Below, piece after piece: positions 1 to 8,614 of a DNA stretch of 64,000 nt (positions within the stretch are counted from its first letter, which is position 1; every line of letters begins with the position of its first letter). The notes under the pieces were generated by a model, which saw nothing but the letters and a program-made list of their open reading frames with translations, ran no database searches and was not told the DNA's origin. Both the position numbers and the translations under genes were made by a program. The DNA is from Rubripirellula sp. (lineage in GTDB: Bacteria > Planctomycetota > Planctomycetia > Pirellulales > Pirellulaceae), in assembly GCA_012270065.1 (NCBI GenBank), contig JAAXJB010000080.1, forward strand, positions 1 to 64,000. The letters run 5' to 3'.

Positions 1-2005
1 CTGTTTCACTGAATGTGATGGTGACGCTTGCTGTGTTATTACTATCGTTGAGGGACGAGTCGGCGAATTCTACGGTTGCAGTTGGATTGGTCTGTACAAA
101 TTCAAAAGCTCCAATATCGACGTTTGAATCACGGCTTATGTTCCGTTGGTCCACCGCTGGGGCATTCAGGTTGTCTCCAGCATCGATCGCAGGATTGCCC
201 AAAAGCAGAGCGTGGGTTTTTGTTGGACCACCATTATCTTCCAGGGCTGTAATGGTAAGGTTGAAGTTGATCACACTCTGCTGGTCGCCACTTACCGGTT
301 CAAATGCTGAAAACCCGTCTTCAATGTTGTGTCCGAGCGAATTGATTTTTTGATTCGTGTTCAACCCATTGTTCATGGCAAGAATCGAGTTTTTCAGGTC
401 GATGGATCCTGTGCCAGCTTGAGTGAAGAGAGCGGTGCCATTATTGTTCATCACTGTTGTGTTGGTGATGTTCACGTGACTTTCTGTGAACAAAGCGGAT
501 CCGTTGGGTGCGGTATTGCCACTGAGGGTGGTGTTGCTGATGGTCGTTGCTTCCGTGCCAACGTTGTAGATACCGCCTCCCTGATTGCCAGCTGCCTGGT
601 TATTGCTAAGCGTTGATCGCTCGATATTGAGATTGGCACCTTCGTTGTGGATGCCTCCACCAGTGGAGCCAGCGGAGTTATTGTTGAGTGTCGTTTCGAT
701 GATCTGAAGGCTACCAGAGCCAGATTGGAAAATTGCGCCTCCGGCAAGATCAGCGGTGTTGCTTTCGAGTATTACTCCCTGAAGAACAGCATTAGCACTG
801 TTGAACAGAGCACCTCCGTTCATGGCCTGATTCGATTCGAAACGCACATTGTTGATATTCAACGTGCCATTGCTATTGCGAATAGCACCGCCGTCATTGT
901 CGCTGCTGTCTCCACCGCGTAGTGTGAGATCCTCAATCGTCACGGTAATATTACCGATGAGATCGAAAATACGGTCGATCACAGTAGCTTCAATGACGGT
1001 CGCATCGATTCCTGCACCTCGGATAGTGACATCCGAGGTGATATCGAAGTCTCCGGTCATGTTGGAGTCTTCATTACTACCAGCAACACTGAGAGTGTAT
1101 GTACCTGCGAGTAATTGGATTGTGTCTCCGCCACCAGCGCTCACAAGGCCCAACGCCTGTCGAATGCTCAAGTCAGAACTTGTCGAATCGAAACCATCTG
1201 AATACCTGTCGGCGGTTACGATTACGAGTTTGTGATGCCAGTTGTCTCGAAAATCTTCGCTGAAGATGGTGGCATGGTCGATCAAGCCGTGTTCATATTC
1301 AAGCACCCAGTCAGCTTGGTAGTTCGAGTGCCCAGTGTCATTCGAGCTTGCTGCTACATCTGCACCGGTTAATGATGCGAGTGAGCCGATCAGGGCTTGC
1401 CCTGCTTCACCACCAGCAAGATTACATCCATAAAGGAGGATGTCGGCATCTTCTTGGAGCGCATTTTGCCATGATGCGATGGCTCCCGCGTGACCTTCCA
1501 TGTTTGAATCACCGAGCCATAGATTTCCCAGCTTGATCGCACCACTCTCGGCATGGGAAACGATGTGCAGTGCCGAGATATCTGTGCGAGAATCAAGCAG
1601 TTCGGTGATTTGGTCAACACCATCCGCATCTCGATCCAGAATCTTGATTTCCAGATTCCTTTCGGAGTTTTCAAGATCGTTCAAGAGCTCATCGAGATCT
1701 GATACAGAGGCATCAATGATGACGACTTCGGAGGGATTTGTCTGAGCAACAGTAACATCACTGGTCGTTGTGATTTCGCTTGTCGTGTCTGATTGGCCAT
1801 CTTCTTCGGCAAGGGTGGCAGACTCATGAGTTTCTGCCAGGACTGAAGGATCAAGAGGGGTTGCGCTGTAAAGGATCCGGTCTTCCAGTGAATTGAGCTG
1901 GAGTGGTGATTCGCCCGCTACTCGGGATCTCAACGCGCGCTGGCCGAGGCATTTCGTTGCGTCAGCGGCGATCAGCCAGCTGTGCCACCAATTTTTGATT
2001 CGCAT
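1..2005 (-). CDS. Giant surface protein, LEPR motif + DUF4347 + beta-helix (5' part)
   Basis: The frame is open from an ATG at 2005 to the left window edge (about 668 codons), so the C-terminus is missing. An upstream in-frame TAG (about 2090) limits the start. Residues 40-50 read LEDRILYSATP, the LEPR-type N-terminal motif of large planctomycete surface proteins. A DUF4347 domain follows at about residues 93-255 (VVIIDASVSDLDEL, HIVSHAESGAIKLG, LLYGCNLAGG). A region with SIRQAL and GGGDTIQLLAGTYTL leads into right-handed beta-helix repeats rich in NNxS/GGGI(Y/H)N (about 300-620). The last visible stretch (SVTITFSET) resembles a bacterial Ig-like domain. Such proteins are expected outside the cell. 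It is divergent from the TolC/SecA-like cassette starting at 2327, which makes it a candidate substrate; that link is inference. The family call is firm, the substrate role is not. Confidence 0.85.
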   Translation of the reverse strand, partial: MRIKNWWHSWLIAADATKCLGQRALRSRVAGESPLQLNSLEDRILYSATPLDPSVLAETHESATLAEEDGQSDTTSEITTTSDVTVAQTNPSEVVIIDASVSDLDELLNDLENSERNLEIKILDRDADGVDQITELLDSRTDISALHIVSHAESGAIKLGNLWLGDSNMEGHAGAIASWQNALQEDADILLYGCNLAGGEAGQALIGSLASLTGADVAASSNDTGHSNYQADWVLEYEHGLIDHATIFSEDFRDNWHHKLVIVTADRYSDGFDSTSSDLSIRQALGLVSAGGGDTIQLLAGTYTLSVAGSNEDSNMTGDFDITSDVTIRGAGIDATVIEATVIDRIFDLIGNITVTIEDLTLRGGDSSDNDGGAIRNSNGTLNINNVRFESNQAMNGGALFNSANAVLQGVILESNTADLAGGAIFQSGSGSLQIIETTLNNNSAGSTGGGIHNEGANLNIERSTLSNNQAAGNQGGGIYNVGTEATTISNTTLSGNTAPNGSALFTESHVNITNTTVMNNNGTALFTQAGTGSIDLKNSILAMNNGLNTNQKINSLGHNIEDGFSAFEPVSGDQQSVINFNLTITALEDNGGPTKTHALLLGNPAIDAGDNLNAPAVDQRNISRDSNVDIGAFEFVQTNPTATVEFADSSLNDSNNTASVTITFSET

Positions 2006-2326
2006 GAGGATCCAGTCTATTTGCGGTGGAACTGTGCCGCGGAAGGATGTCAAAGCGGTGATCAGAATTCCATTTGAACTCTAGGGAACGCCCGATGATC
2101 ACGCCGGGTGATCAGACTGACAGTGGCAAAACGGTGGCATGAAGCTGCGGATTATTGGGTTTGGGTTGACTTTGACGTCAAATTTTTCAGTGGACGTGGT
2201 CAAATACCTCGAAGTAGCTGTTTCTGCTGAGTATGCACTGCCGATTCTCCTATGGCAGCGTCCTGTATCGATCGGAGGGATTCTGCGCTCATTGATATTT
2301 GTCATGGCAAGGAGCCGTCAGGAACC
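2006..2326. promoter_or_regulatory. Divergent intergenic region with two perfect dyads
   Basis: This 321-bp gap separates the surface-protein gene (minus) from the TolC-like gene (plus) and must carry both promoters. It holds a perfect inverted repeat TGATCAC-N5-GTGATCA at 2096-2114, a further GTGATCAGA half-site near 2058, and a perfect 12-bp palindrome TTTGACGTCAAA at 2171-2182. Dyads of this size are typical of dimeric regulator sites, but no regulator can be named. No convincing -35/-10 pair was identified. Confidence 0.35.
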
Positions 2327-4282
2327 ATGTCTCTGTTCAGCAGATCGCATCGCCCTCACGTGCCCCAGCAACACCATGTGATTGCCGTGTTGGTCGTCCC
2401 TTGCTTCCTGTTGTTCTTGCAGCAAGCAACTGCACAGAAAAACAGGAACGGGAATCATGTGCGCACGGCGACCCCGCTTGGGATTGATGCCGCTTTGCTC
2501 ACTGCCACGGAAGCATTGCAGGTAGCTGCGAGATCCATCGCGACCGAACAGCCAGGAGAGATGGAACCCGAGGCGATTCCCTTTGTCGAAGCGACTCCGG
2601 TTGGCCCCCAGCCCAACATTCCGGAGCCGATACGCCATGGTCCTTATCGTGGCCAGCTTGATGAATATCGTCTTCGAGCTGCCGGTTTGAGTTTCTCTGA
2701 CGAAGGAACAGCATCCGACCTGACCTTGCCCGTCATTTCCGAGGAAATCTGGTGGCAGGAGATGGTTGCCGGGCCCATTGGCTTTTCGAAGCGTACCTTG
2801 CCTGTCGATTTGAATGGTCTGACACAGACAGCCTTGGCCTGTTCACCCTTGGTCAAGAGTATCTTGACCGAGCCACAGATTCGTCGCAGCGATCTTGTGG
2901 TGGTAGATGCGGAGTTTGACACAACCGCATTTATCGAGGGAAACTTTGCCGATATCAACGAGCCGGTGGGTAGTCTCTTGACGACGGGAAACGATGCGAC
3001 GCGTTTTCTTGATCAAACTTTTTCATCGTCAGCTGGCCTGAGAAAACGGGCACGTGCCGGTGGCTCTCTGGAAGTTGTGCAACGCGGAGGTTTTCAATCC
3101 AATAATTCATCGCTGCTGGATCCTAATCCACAGGGCACGACACGGCTTGAAATCAACTTTACTCAACCACTTCTGAAAGATCGTGGTCGTGCCGTCAACA
3201 ACACGCGTGTACTGTTGGCCCAGATTGATCTTGAAATGACGAAGAGTGATGTCCGCGCTGAACTGGAAAAACACCTCGTTGATGTCACTCGCGCTTACTG
3301 GGATTTATTTGGTGCAAGAGCGGGTTGGTTGCAACGCAATCGCTTGCTGCAAGGTGCGGTCGATTTGCACAGGGTTCTGCTTGCCAGAGATGGTGTTGAT
3401 TCTCAAAAACGACAAGTTCTGCGCGCTGAAGTGGCTGTGGCCAGTCGACGTTCCGATCTCATTCGGGCGGAGACGAAAATTCGCAATTCACAGGCACGCT
3501 TGCGAGTACTGACAGGAGACCCACGATTGGTACAGAGTACAGCGTGGGAACTTACGCCGCAGGAATCACCATTGAGTGCTCCTGTCAGGCTGTCGACCAG
3601 AGAAGCTACGATTACAGCACTCGACAATCGCCCGGACATTGCCAAGTCGATCCGACAAATTCAGGCTGTATCCGCGCGTGTGGGTGCTGCTCGCAATCAG
3701 GTTCTGCCCCGTTTGGACATGATCTTGAGCACCTATGTGGCTGGACTCGATGCTCGTCGTGATACCTTTGGGGCCTTCATCAACCAATTCAGTGATGGTC
3801 GTCCGAGTTACGCGGCAGGTTTGCTCTTTGAAGTGCCGCTGGAAAATCGGGCCAGTCGTGCACGTTTGGAAAGGAGTCGATGGGAATTGACACGGGCAAT
3901 TCATGACTTCCAGCAGACAACTGATGTGGCGTTCACGGAAGTTGAAGTTGCAGTTCGTGAAACACGCACTGCGCTTGGGGAAATGGTAACCAAGCAGCAG
4001 GCAATCGAAGCAGCGACGCATGAGGTGAACTATCTCAATGAGCGATGGAGACTCCTTCCGGACCCCAATGAATCAGCTGTATTGCTGATTGAAAACCTTC
4101 TTGATGCACAAGAGCGATTGGCCGATGAAGAACGGGGTTTTGTGCAGGCGCAGATATCCTATGCGATGTCCTGGGTGCAGTTGCGACAGGCCATGGGTGT
4201 GCTGTTGCGTTTCGAAGCCGTTTCCGATGTGTCCACAATCGCAGCAGGGAAATCATCTGGTTTGGGGGCTGCACGCAAATGA
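2327..4282 (+). CDS. TolC-family outer membrane efflux protein
   Basis: The product (651 aa) is an outer membrane factor of the TolC/OEP family, expected to form the outer channel for an exporter. I prefer the ATG at 2327 over the in-frame ATG at 2252, because it gives a signal peptide (VIAVLVVPCFLLFLQQATAQ) and has AGGAG-like bases upstream. The mature N-terminus carries a long extension of about 150 residues before the OEP core. The core shows the usual features: INFTQPLLKDRGR, long amphipathic helices, and a second repeat with DNRPDIAKSIRQIQAVSARVGAARNQVLPRLD. The 3' end overlaps the next start (ATGA, 4279-4282), implying translational coupling to the SecA-like gene. This is longer than typical TolC (about 470-490 aa) because of the N-terminal extension. 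The family is certain; the transported substrate is unknown. Confidence 0.88.
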   Translation: MSLFSRSHRPHVPQQHHVIAVLVVPCFLLFLQQATAQKNRNGNHVRTATPLGIDAALLTATEALQVAARSIATEQPGEMEPEAIPFVEATPVGPQPNIPEPIRHGPYRGQLDEYRLRAAGLSFSDEGTASDLTLPVISEEIWWQEMVAGPIGFSKRTLPVDLNGLTQTALACSPLVKSILTEPQIRRSDLVVVDAEFDTTAFIEGNFADINEPVGSLLTTGNDATRFLDQTFSSSAGLRKRARAGGSLEVVQRGGFQSNNSSLLDPNPQGTTRLEINFTQPLLKDRGRAVNNTRVLLAQIDLEMTKSDVRAELEKHLVDVTRAYWDLFGARAGWLQRNRLLQGAVDLHRVLLARDGVDSQKRQVLRAEVAVASRRSDLIRAETKIRNSQARLRVLTGDPRLVQSTAWELTPQESPLSAPVRLSTREATITALDNRPDIAKSIRQIQAVSARVGAARNQVLPRLDMILSTYVAGLDARRDTFGAFINQFSDGRPSYAAGLLFEVPLENRASRARLERSRWELTRAIHDFQQTTDVAFTEVEVAVRETRTALGEMVTKQQAIEAATHEVNYLNERWRLLPDPNESAVLLIENLLDAQERLADEERGFVQAQISYAMSWVQLRQAMGVLLRFEAVSDVSTIAAGKSSGLGAARK

Positions 4283-6234
4283 TTGGCAACTGGATTGGAC
4301 AGAATAGTTGGGCACCACGGGCAGGAAATCTATCGAGACGTGTTGCTGCTGGCAATGGTTTTACTTCTGCCATTAAAACAGCAAGAGAGTTGGCAGCCAG
4401 TTTGAACTGTGTGACGACCAATGATTTTCGGAAGCACGCCGGCAAGCTGCGTCAGTTTGCCGTTAGCGGTGCTGATGTTCATGACAAAACATTGCTGACA
4501 CTTGTTAGCGGTACTGTTTGCGAGGCTGTTCAACGTGTACTCGGATTTGAATTGTTTGACGAACAGTTGCATGCTGGCATGGCGGTGTCGATGGGAGCCA
4601 CGGTGGAAATGCAAACGGGTGAAGGTAAAACCCTGGCTCTTGCCATACCCGCCTGCTGCCACGCGTTGAGTGGTCATGGTGTTCATGTGGTAACACCTAA
4701 TCAATACCTCGCTGGCAGAGATTGGGAGTTGTTGAAGCCTGTGTTTGACTTGATGGGTCTCTCCACCGGGTTACTTCGGGAGGATGATGGATTTGGTCAA
4801 AAAAGAGCTGCTTACGATGCAGATCTTACCTACGGGCCGGCTCATGCCTTTGGCTTTGACTATCTCAGCGATCAACTTGTACTCGGCCGTATTGATCGGA
4901 TGGGTGCTGGTGATACGGTTTATCGGCGAGTCATGGGTCGGGCACCCGAGAAAGAGTTGCTGCAAAGAGGTTTGCATACCGCAATCATCGATGAAGCTGA
5001 TCATGTTCTGATTGATGATGCGATCTCGCCATTGATACTCAGTGAAACACGATCAGATGGCGAGCCTGCGGATGCTTCCGCTCATCTCGCCGCACGGAAA
5101 CAGATGTCCAAACTTGAGCCAGAACTGGATTTCGTCTTTGCCGACCCCAACCTCATTCAATTGACAGCACGCGGATTTCAGGCCGTTTATCACGATGCAA
5201 CGTTTGCCGTGTTCCCTGGAATTGTGCGGCCTTGGCACGAGTACATGATCCTCGCTCTGAGAGCAGAACACTGTTTTCAACGCGACATGCATTATGTTGT
5301 CATCAATCAGAAAGTTCAGATCGTTGATAGTTCGACTGGCAGGATTTTCGAAAGTCGGACATGGTCTGATGGTCTGCATCAGGCGGTGGAAGCCAAGGAA
5401 GGGCTTGAGATCAGTTCGGAGGCTAGCCCGCTTGCTCGCCTCACAAGGCAGCGTTTTTTCCGCAAGTACCAACAGGTTTGTGGTGTTACGGGAACTGCCG
5501 CGGGCTGTGAAAAAGAGCTGGCAAAGAATTATGGAACACCTGTTGTTGAGATTCCTGTGCGAGTGCCGTCACAGAGGACTTATCTCGAGACTCATTTTTC
5601 AGAGACGCAACAGCAAAAACGTGCGGCAATCCTCGCAGAAGTCCGGCACTATTCTGATATTCGTCGACCGGTTCTGATTGGAACACCGAGCATCGCAGAG
5701 AGTCAGGCGATATCACAGTTATTGGCTACTGAAGGATTTGAACACCGATTGCTCAATGGGATCCAGGATGCTCTCGAAGCGGAAGTGATTTCAATGGCAG
5801 GACTTGCTGGAGCCATTACCGTTGCTACCAACATGGCAGGGCGAGGGACTGACATAAAACTGGATCCTGTTGCCGCAGCAAACGGTGGTCTGCATGTGAT
5901 CGTCAGCCAGATGCACGCCTTCGCGCGTGTGGATCGTCAGTTGATTGGCAGGTGCGCGCGGTGTGGTGATCCGGGGAGTGTTCGTGTGTTTGTCGCATCC
6001 GATGATCCGATACCCTCTTCGAGTGCACCCTGGGTCGGCCGTGCTATTTGCCGCTTGCTGAAGACGGAGGGTTCGGGCGCTGTTGCTGTACGGGCGCATC
6101 TGGCAAGCGCACAAAAAAAACAGGAACGTCAGGCCGCGGCGCTCAGGTGGCAAATGCTGCAGGCTGATAAAGATGATCTGATTGAAGTTAAAAAAGATAA
6201 CCTGCCTCGACGATGCTTCAGTCTGGTGGGTTGA
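4279..6234 (+). CDS. Truncated SecA-like ATPase (accessory preprotein translocase motor)
   Basis: The product (651 aa) is a SecA-family DEAD-type motor. Visible motifs are Walker A MQTGEGKT (residues 111-118), a SecA-like DEAD motif IIDEADHVLIDDAISPLILS (236-255), the preprotein cross-linking region (VQIVDSSTGRIFESRTWSDG, LHQAVEAKEG), VCGVTGTA, and second-NBD motifs MAGRGTDIKLDP and QLIGRCARCGDPGS. It ends about 60-70 residues after the last NBD motif. The helical scaffold/wing and the C-terminal zinc tail of housekeeping SecA (about 900 aa) are therefore largely absent. It overlaps the TolC gene by 4 nt and lies 20 nt before an HlyD-type gene. That placement suggests a dedicated SecA paralogue in an export cassette. 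ATPase capability is supported by motifs; how it would engage SecYEG or another partner is unknown. Confidence 0.85.
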   Translation: MIGNWIGQNSWAPRAGNLSRRVAAGNGFTSAIKTARELAASLNCVTTNDFRKHAGKLRQFAVSGADVHDKTLLTLVSGTVCEAVQRVLGFELFDEQLHAGMAVSMGATVEMQTGEGKTLALAIPACCHALSGHGVHVVTPNQYLAGRDWELLKPVFDLMGLSTGLLREDDGFGQKRAAYDADLTYGPAHAFGFDYLSDQLVLGRIDRMGAGDTVYRRVMGRAPEKELLQRGLHTAIIDEADHVLIDDAISPLILSETRSDGEPADASAHLAARKQMSKLEPELDFVFADPNLIQLTARGFQAVYHDATFAVFPGIVRPWHEYMILALRAEHCFQRDMHYVVINQKVQIVDSSTGRIFESRTWSDGLHQAVEAKEGLEISSEASPLARLTRQRFFRKYQQVCGVTGTAAGCEKELAKNYGTPVVEIPVRVPSQRTYLETHFSETQQQKRAAILAEVRHYSDIRRPVLIGTPSIAESQAISQLLATEGFEHRLLNGIQDALEAEVISMAGLAGAITVATNMAGRGTDIKLDPVAAANGGLHVIVSQMHAFARVDRQLIGRCARCGDPGSVRVFVASDDPIPSSSAPWVGRAICRLLKTEGSGAVAVRAHLASAQKKQERQAAALRWQMLQADKDDLIEVKKDNLPRRCFSLVG

Positions 6235-6254
6235 ATGAGTGACTGTTTCATTTT

Positions 6255-7124
6255 ATGGAAAGCATGATGAAAATCACGAACCTGCGGTTCATGACTCTGG
6301 CAGCAAGTTTGCTGTTCACCTGCAATGTCGTTGGTCAGGAAGTTGATACTTTCGTGGAACCCTATCGAGCTGCAGCGCTGTCGACCACAGAGACGGGAAT
6401 CCTGGAACAAATCGTCGTTAAAGATGGTAGTCGTGTCCAAATGGGGCAAACTCTGGCATGGCTTAATGATGACGTCCTGCATGCGGAACTCAAGGTTGCT
6501 GACGCAGCACGGAAAGCTAAGGCAGCACTGAAGATCGCCGAGAATGAGGCCGCAATGTGTTTCCGGCAGCTCGAGGGCTATCGGGCATTACGCAAAAACG
6601 GAAACGCCACCGAACGTGAGTTGGAGCGGGCGCAGAGTGATCATCTTCAGTCCGAAGCAAAGCTTGAAAATGTTCGTGAAGAACTCGCGGTACGGGAACT
6701 TGAGTACGCCCGTGTTCAGGCACAGATTGAGCAGCGGCAAATCAGAGCTCCCTTTGATGGCATTGTCGTGCGCGTTGACAAGGAAATTGGTGAGCAGGTT
6801 TCGCCCACGGATCCGGTTGTCCTGCATCTGGCACAGATCAAAACGCTCAAGGCGATGTTTTCTGTGCCGGTTCATGCCGCAAGTTCCCTGCGTCCGGGGC
6901 ACGTGCTGCGGTTGAGTATCGGGACCGACAGAGAGACCAGAAATGGTGTGATTGAGCATGTGTCCTTGGTCGCAGATGCAAAAAGTGGCACGGTAAGTGT
7001 CACAGTCCGGATTCCAAATTCAGAGGGGAAAATCAAAAGCGGTTTGCCATGTCGTTGGAATCTGAAGCAGAGTGTAACTCACCAAAATGCCAGTCGGTCT
7101 GACAAAAAACCAAGGGCATTTTGA
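6255..7124 (+). CDS. Secreted HlyD/RND-type periplasmic adaptor (cassette 1)
   Basis: The product (289 aa) is a small membrane-fusion (adaptor) protein. A signal peptide is visible (FMTLAASLLFTCNVVGQ). It is followed by a first lipoyl half-motif (TTETGILEQIVVKDGSRVQMGQTLAWLND), an alpha-helical hairpin of about 90 residues (EL..AERELERAQSDHLQSEAKL), the second lipoyl half (IRAPFDGIVVRVDKEIGEQV), and a short beta-barrel. Three in-frame ATGs lie at 6255, 6264 and 6267; GGAAAG at 6257-6262 slightly favours 6267, but the first is listed. Adaptors of this type link an inner membrane pump to a TolC channel, and a TolC gene is two genes upstream. It is shorter than typical HlyD (about 400 aa) and has no membrane anchor other than the signal sequence. 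Confidence 0.83.
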   Translation: MESMMKITNLRFMTLAASLLFTCNVVGQEVDTFVEPYRAAALSTTETGILEQIVVKDGSRVQMGQTLAWLNDDVLHAELKVADAARKAKAALKIAENEAAMCFRQLEGYRALRKNGNATERELERAQSDHLQSEAKLENVREELAVRELEYARVQAQIEQRQIRAPFDGIVVRVDKEIGEQVSPTDPVVLHLAQIKTLKAMFSVPVHAASSLRPGHVLRLSIGTDRETRNGVIEHVSLVADAKSGTVSVTVRIPNSEGKIKSGLPCRWNLKQSVTHQNASRSDKKPRAF

Positions 7125-7137
7125 GATGTGTTTCCTC

Positions 7138-7142
7138 AGGAG
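7138..7142 (+). promoter_or_regulatory. Ribosome binding site deciding the 7151 start
   Basis: AGGAG lies 8 nt before the ATG at 7151. This favours that codon over the in-frame TTG at 7121 that overlaps the previous stop. Confidence 0.55.
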
Positions 7143-7150
7143 ATATCAGG

Positions 7151-8614
7151 ATGCCTGACCCGTCCCCGCTCAAACGTCAAAGCCACGATGCGAAGGTCGA
7201 TTCTGTGCGACCGCTCGAGGCGACCGAACTGGATCGCCGATTGTTGCAGTCCGATCTTGGTTTGCGGGTGTTGGCTACAGTGATCGAGTTACTCACTTCT
7301 CTGGATACACAGAAGAATCTGCCTGAGGCTTCAGGTTCCCTGGCCGGACTCGTCAGGAAAGTGTTGTCTGCCAACCACGTGCTGGTCTTCTGGCGGAATC
7401 ATCACCGTGCCAGGCTTGCTCTCATCGGTGGCCGGGAATCTGGGTTCCCGACCGATTCCACCTCAGAGCGTTTGGCGATGGCAGCTGCTGAAGAGGGCAT
7501 CGCCCGGCGCGGATTTTTTCACTGGCGTAACAGAGGTGAAAGCGGAACTGAAATGCCGCCCGGAGATCGGATTGGTTCATTGGCTCTGCAACAGTTCGCG
7601 CGTGCATCAGGCGTGGGTTTTGTCAGCGGTGTCCCGCTGCAGAGCGCAGGTCAGGATGCATGTGGCGTCATTCTTGTGCTGGCAGATGAAAAGAACGATT
7701 CCGAGGAGTTGTTGGAAGCAATCAGTGAGCCGGTTGCGCATAAATTTGCCAGTATTGAAGCCATCCAGCCGACATGGCTTGAAAAGAAAATCCGTGTCCT
7801 GCATGAAACCTTCAGCGGTCGGAATCGGCGCGTCCTCACGGCGATTGGCATTGTGCTGTTCACGATTGGCATGCTTCCTGTGACATACCGTGTGCCTGCA
7901 AACATCGAGCTGCAAGCTGAACAGAGACGGTTCATTGCGGTTCCATTTGATGGGCCGTTGCGATCTACAACTGTGCGTCCCGGCGATGTTGTAAGAGAAG
8001 GTGATCTTCTGGCAGAGATCGACCCAAGAGAATTGGAGTATGAACTTTCAGGTATCAATGCTGAATTGGAAAAGGTGTTGCAGGAGAAAAAAGCGAAGCT
8101 GGTCGAACGCGATGTTGCTGGCAGCCAGATGGCGGGACTTGATTCGCAACGGCTCCGCAGCAAAGCTGATTTATTGATGTTGCGGCGGCAGAATCTTGAA
8201 ATTCGCAGTCCAATCACCGGTGTCATTGTCAGCGGAGATCTTGAAAGCTCATGGGGGATGCCAATGATGCGTGGTGATACCCTCTTTGAGGTAGCACCAC
8301 TTGAAGTGATGCAGGTTGACATGGCGATTCCAGAGAGCGAAATAAGGCACGTCCGTCAGGGGATGCAGGTGGATTTCTTTCTCGATGCGCTGCCATCAAG
8401 AGCGCTGCAGGGAACCGTGTCCTGGATCCATCCTCGAGCCGAACTGGTTGATAATGAAAATGTGTTCATTGCTCGCATGGAGCTTGCCAATCCCGATCTG
8501 CTTTATCGACCGGGGATGCATGGCAGAGCGCGGATTCAGAGTGATCGCCATCCGCTGATCTGGAACTACTTGCACAAGCCCTTTTATGCCCTAAGACATG
8601 CGATGGGGTGGTGA
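7151..8614 (+). CDS. GAF-HlyD inner-membrane adaptor (cassette 1)
   Basis: The product (487 aa) joins a cytoplasmic GAF-like sensor region (about residues 40-205) to a single membrane segment (about 226-246, AIGIVLFTIGMLPVTY) and an HlyD-type periplasmic part. The lipoyl halves are recognisable (FIAVPFDGPLRSTTVRPGDVVREGDLLAEID and IRSPITGVIVSGDLESSWG), joined by a short coiled coil. The beta-barrel ends with LLYRPGMHGRARI. The start is set by AGGAG at 7138. The 3' end overlaps the next gene by 17 nt. GAF domains usually bind small ligands or mediate dimerisation, so an adaptor with one could be gated from the cytoplasm; that is inference. The GAF ligand cannot be read from sequence. Its counterpart in the second cassette (12116-14176) is longer and has two GAF-like modules. 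Confidence 0.78.
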   Translation: MPDPSPLKRQSHDAKVDSVRPLEATELDRRLLQSDLGLRVLATVIELLTSLDTQKNLPEASGSLAGLVRKVLSANHVLVFWRNHHRARLALIGGRESGFPTDSTSERLAMAAAEEGIARRGFFHWRNRGESGTEMPPGDRIGSLALQQFARASGVGFVSGVPLQSAGQDACGVILVLADEKNDSEELLEAISEPVAHKFASIEAIQPTWLEKKIRVLHETFSGRNRRVLTAIGIVLFTIGMLPVTYRVPANIELQAEQRRFIAVPFDGPLRSTTVRPGDVVREGDLLAEIDPRELEYELSGINAELEKVLQEKKAKLVERDVAGSQMAGLDSQRLRSKADLLMLRRQNLEIRSPITGVIVSGDLESSWGMPMMRGDTLFEVAPLEVMQVDMAIPESEIRHVRQGMQVDFFLDALPSRALQGTVSWIHPRAELVDNENVFIARMELANPDLLYRPGMHGRARIQSDRHPLIWNYLHKPFYALRHAMGW

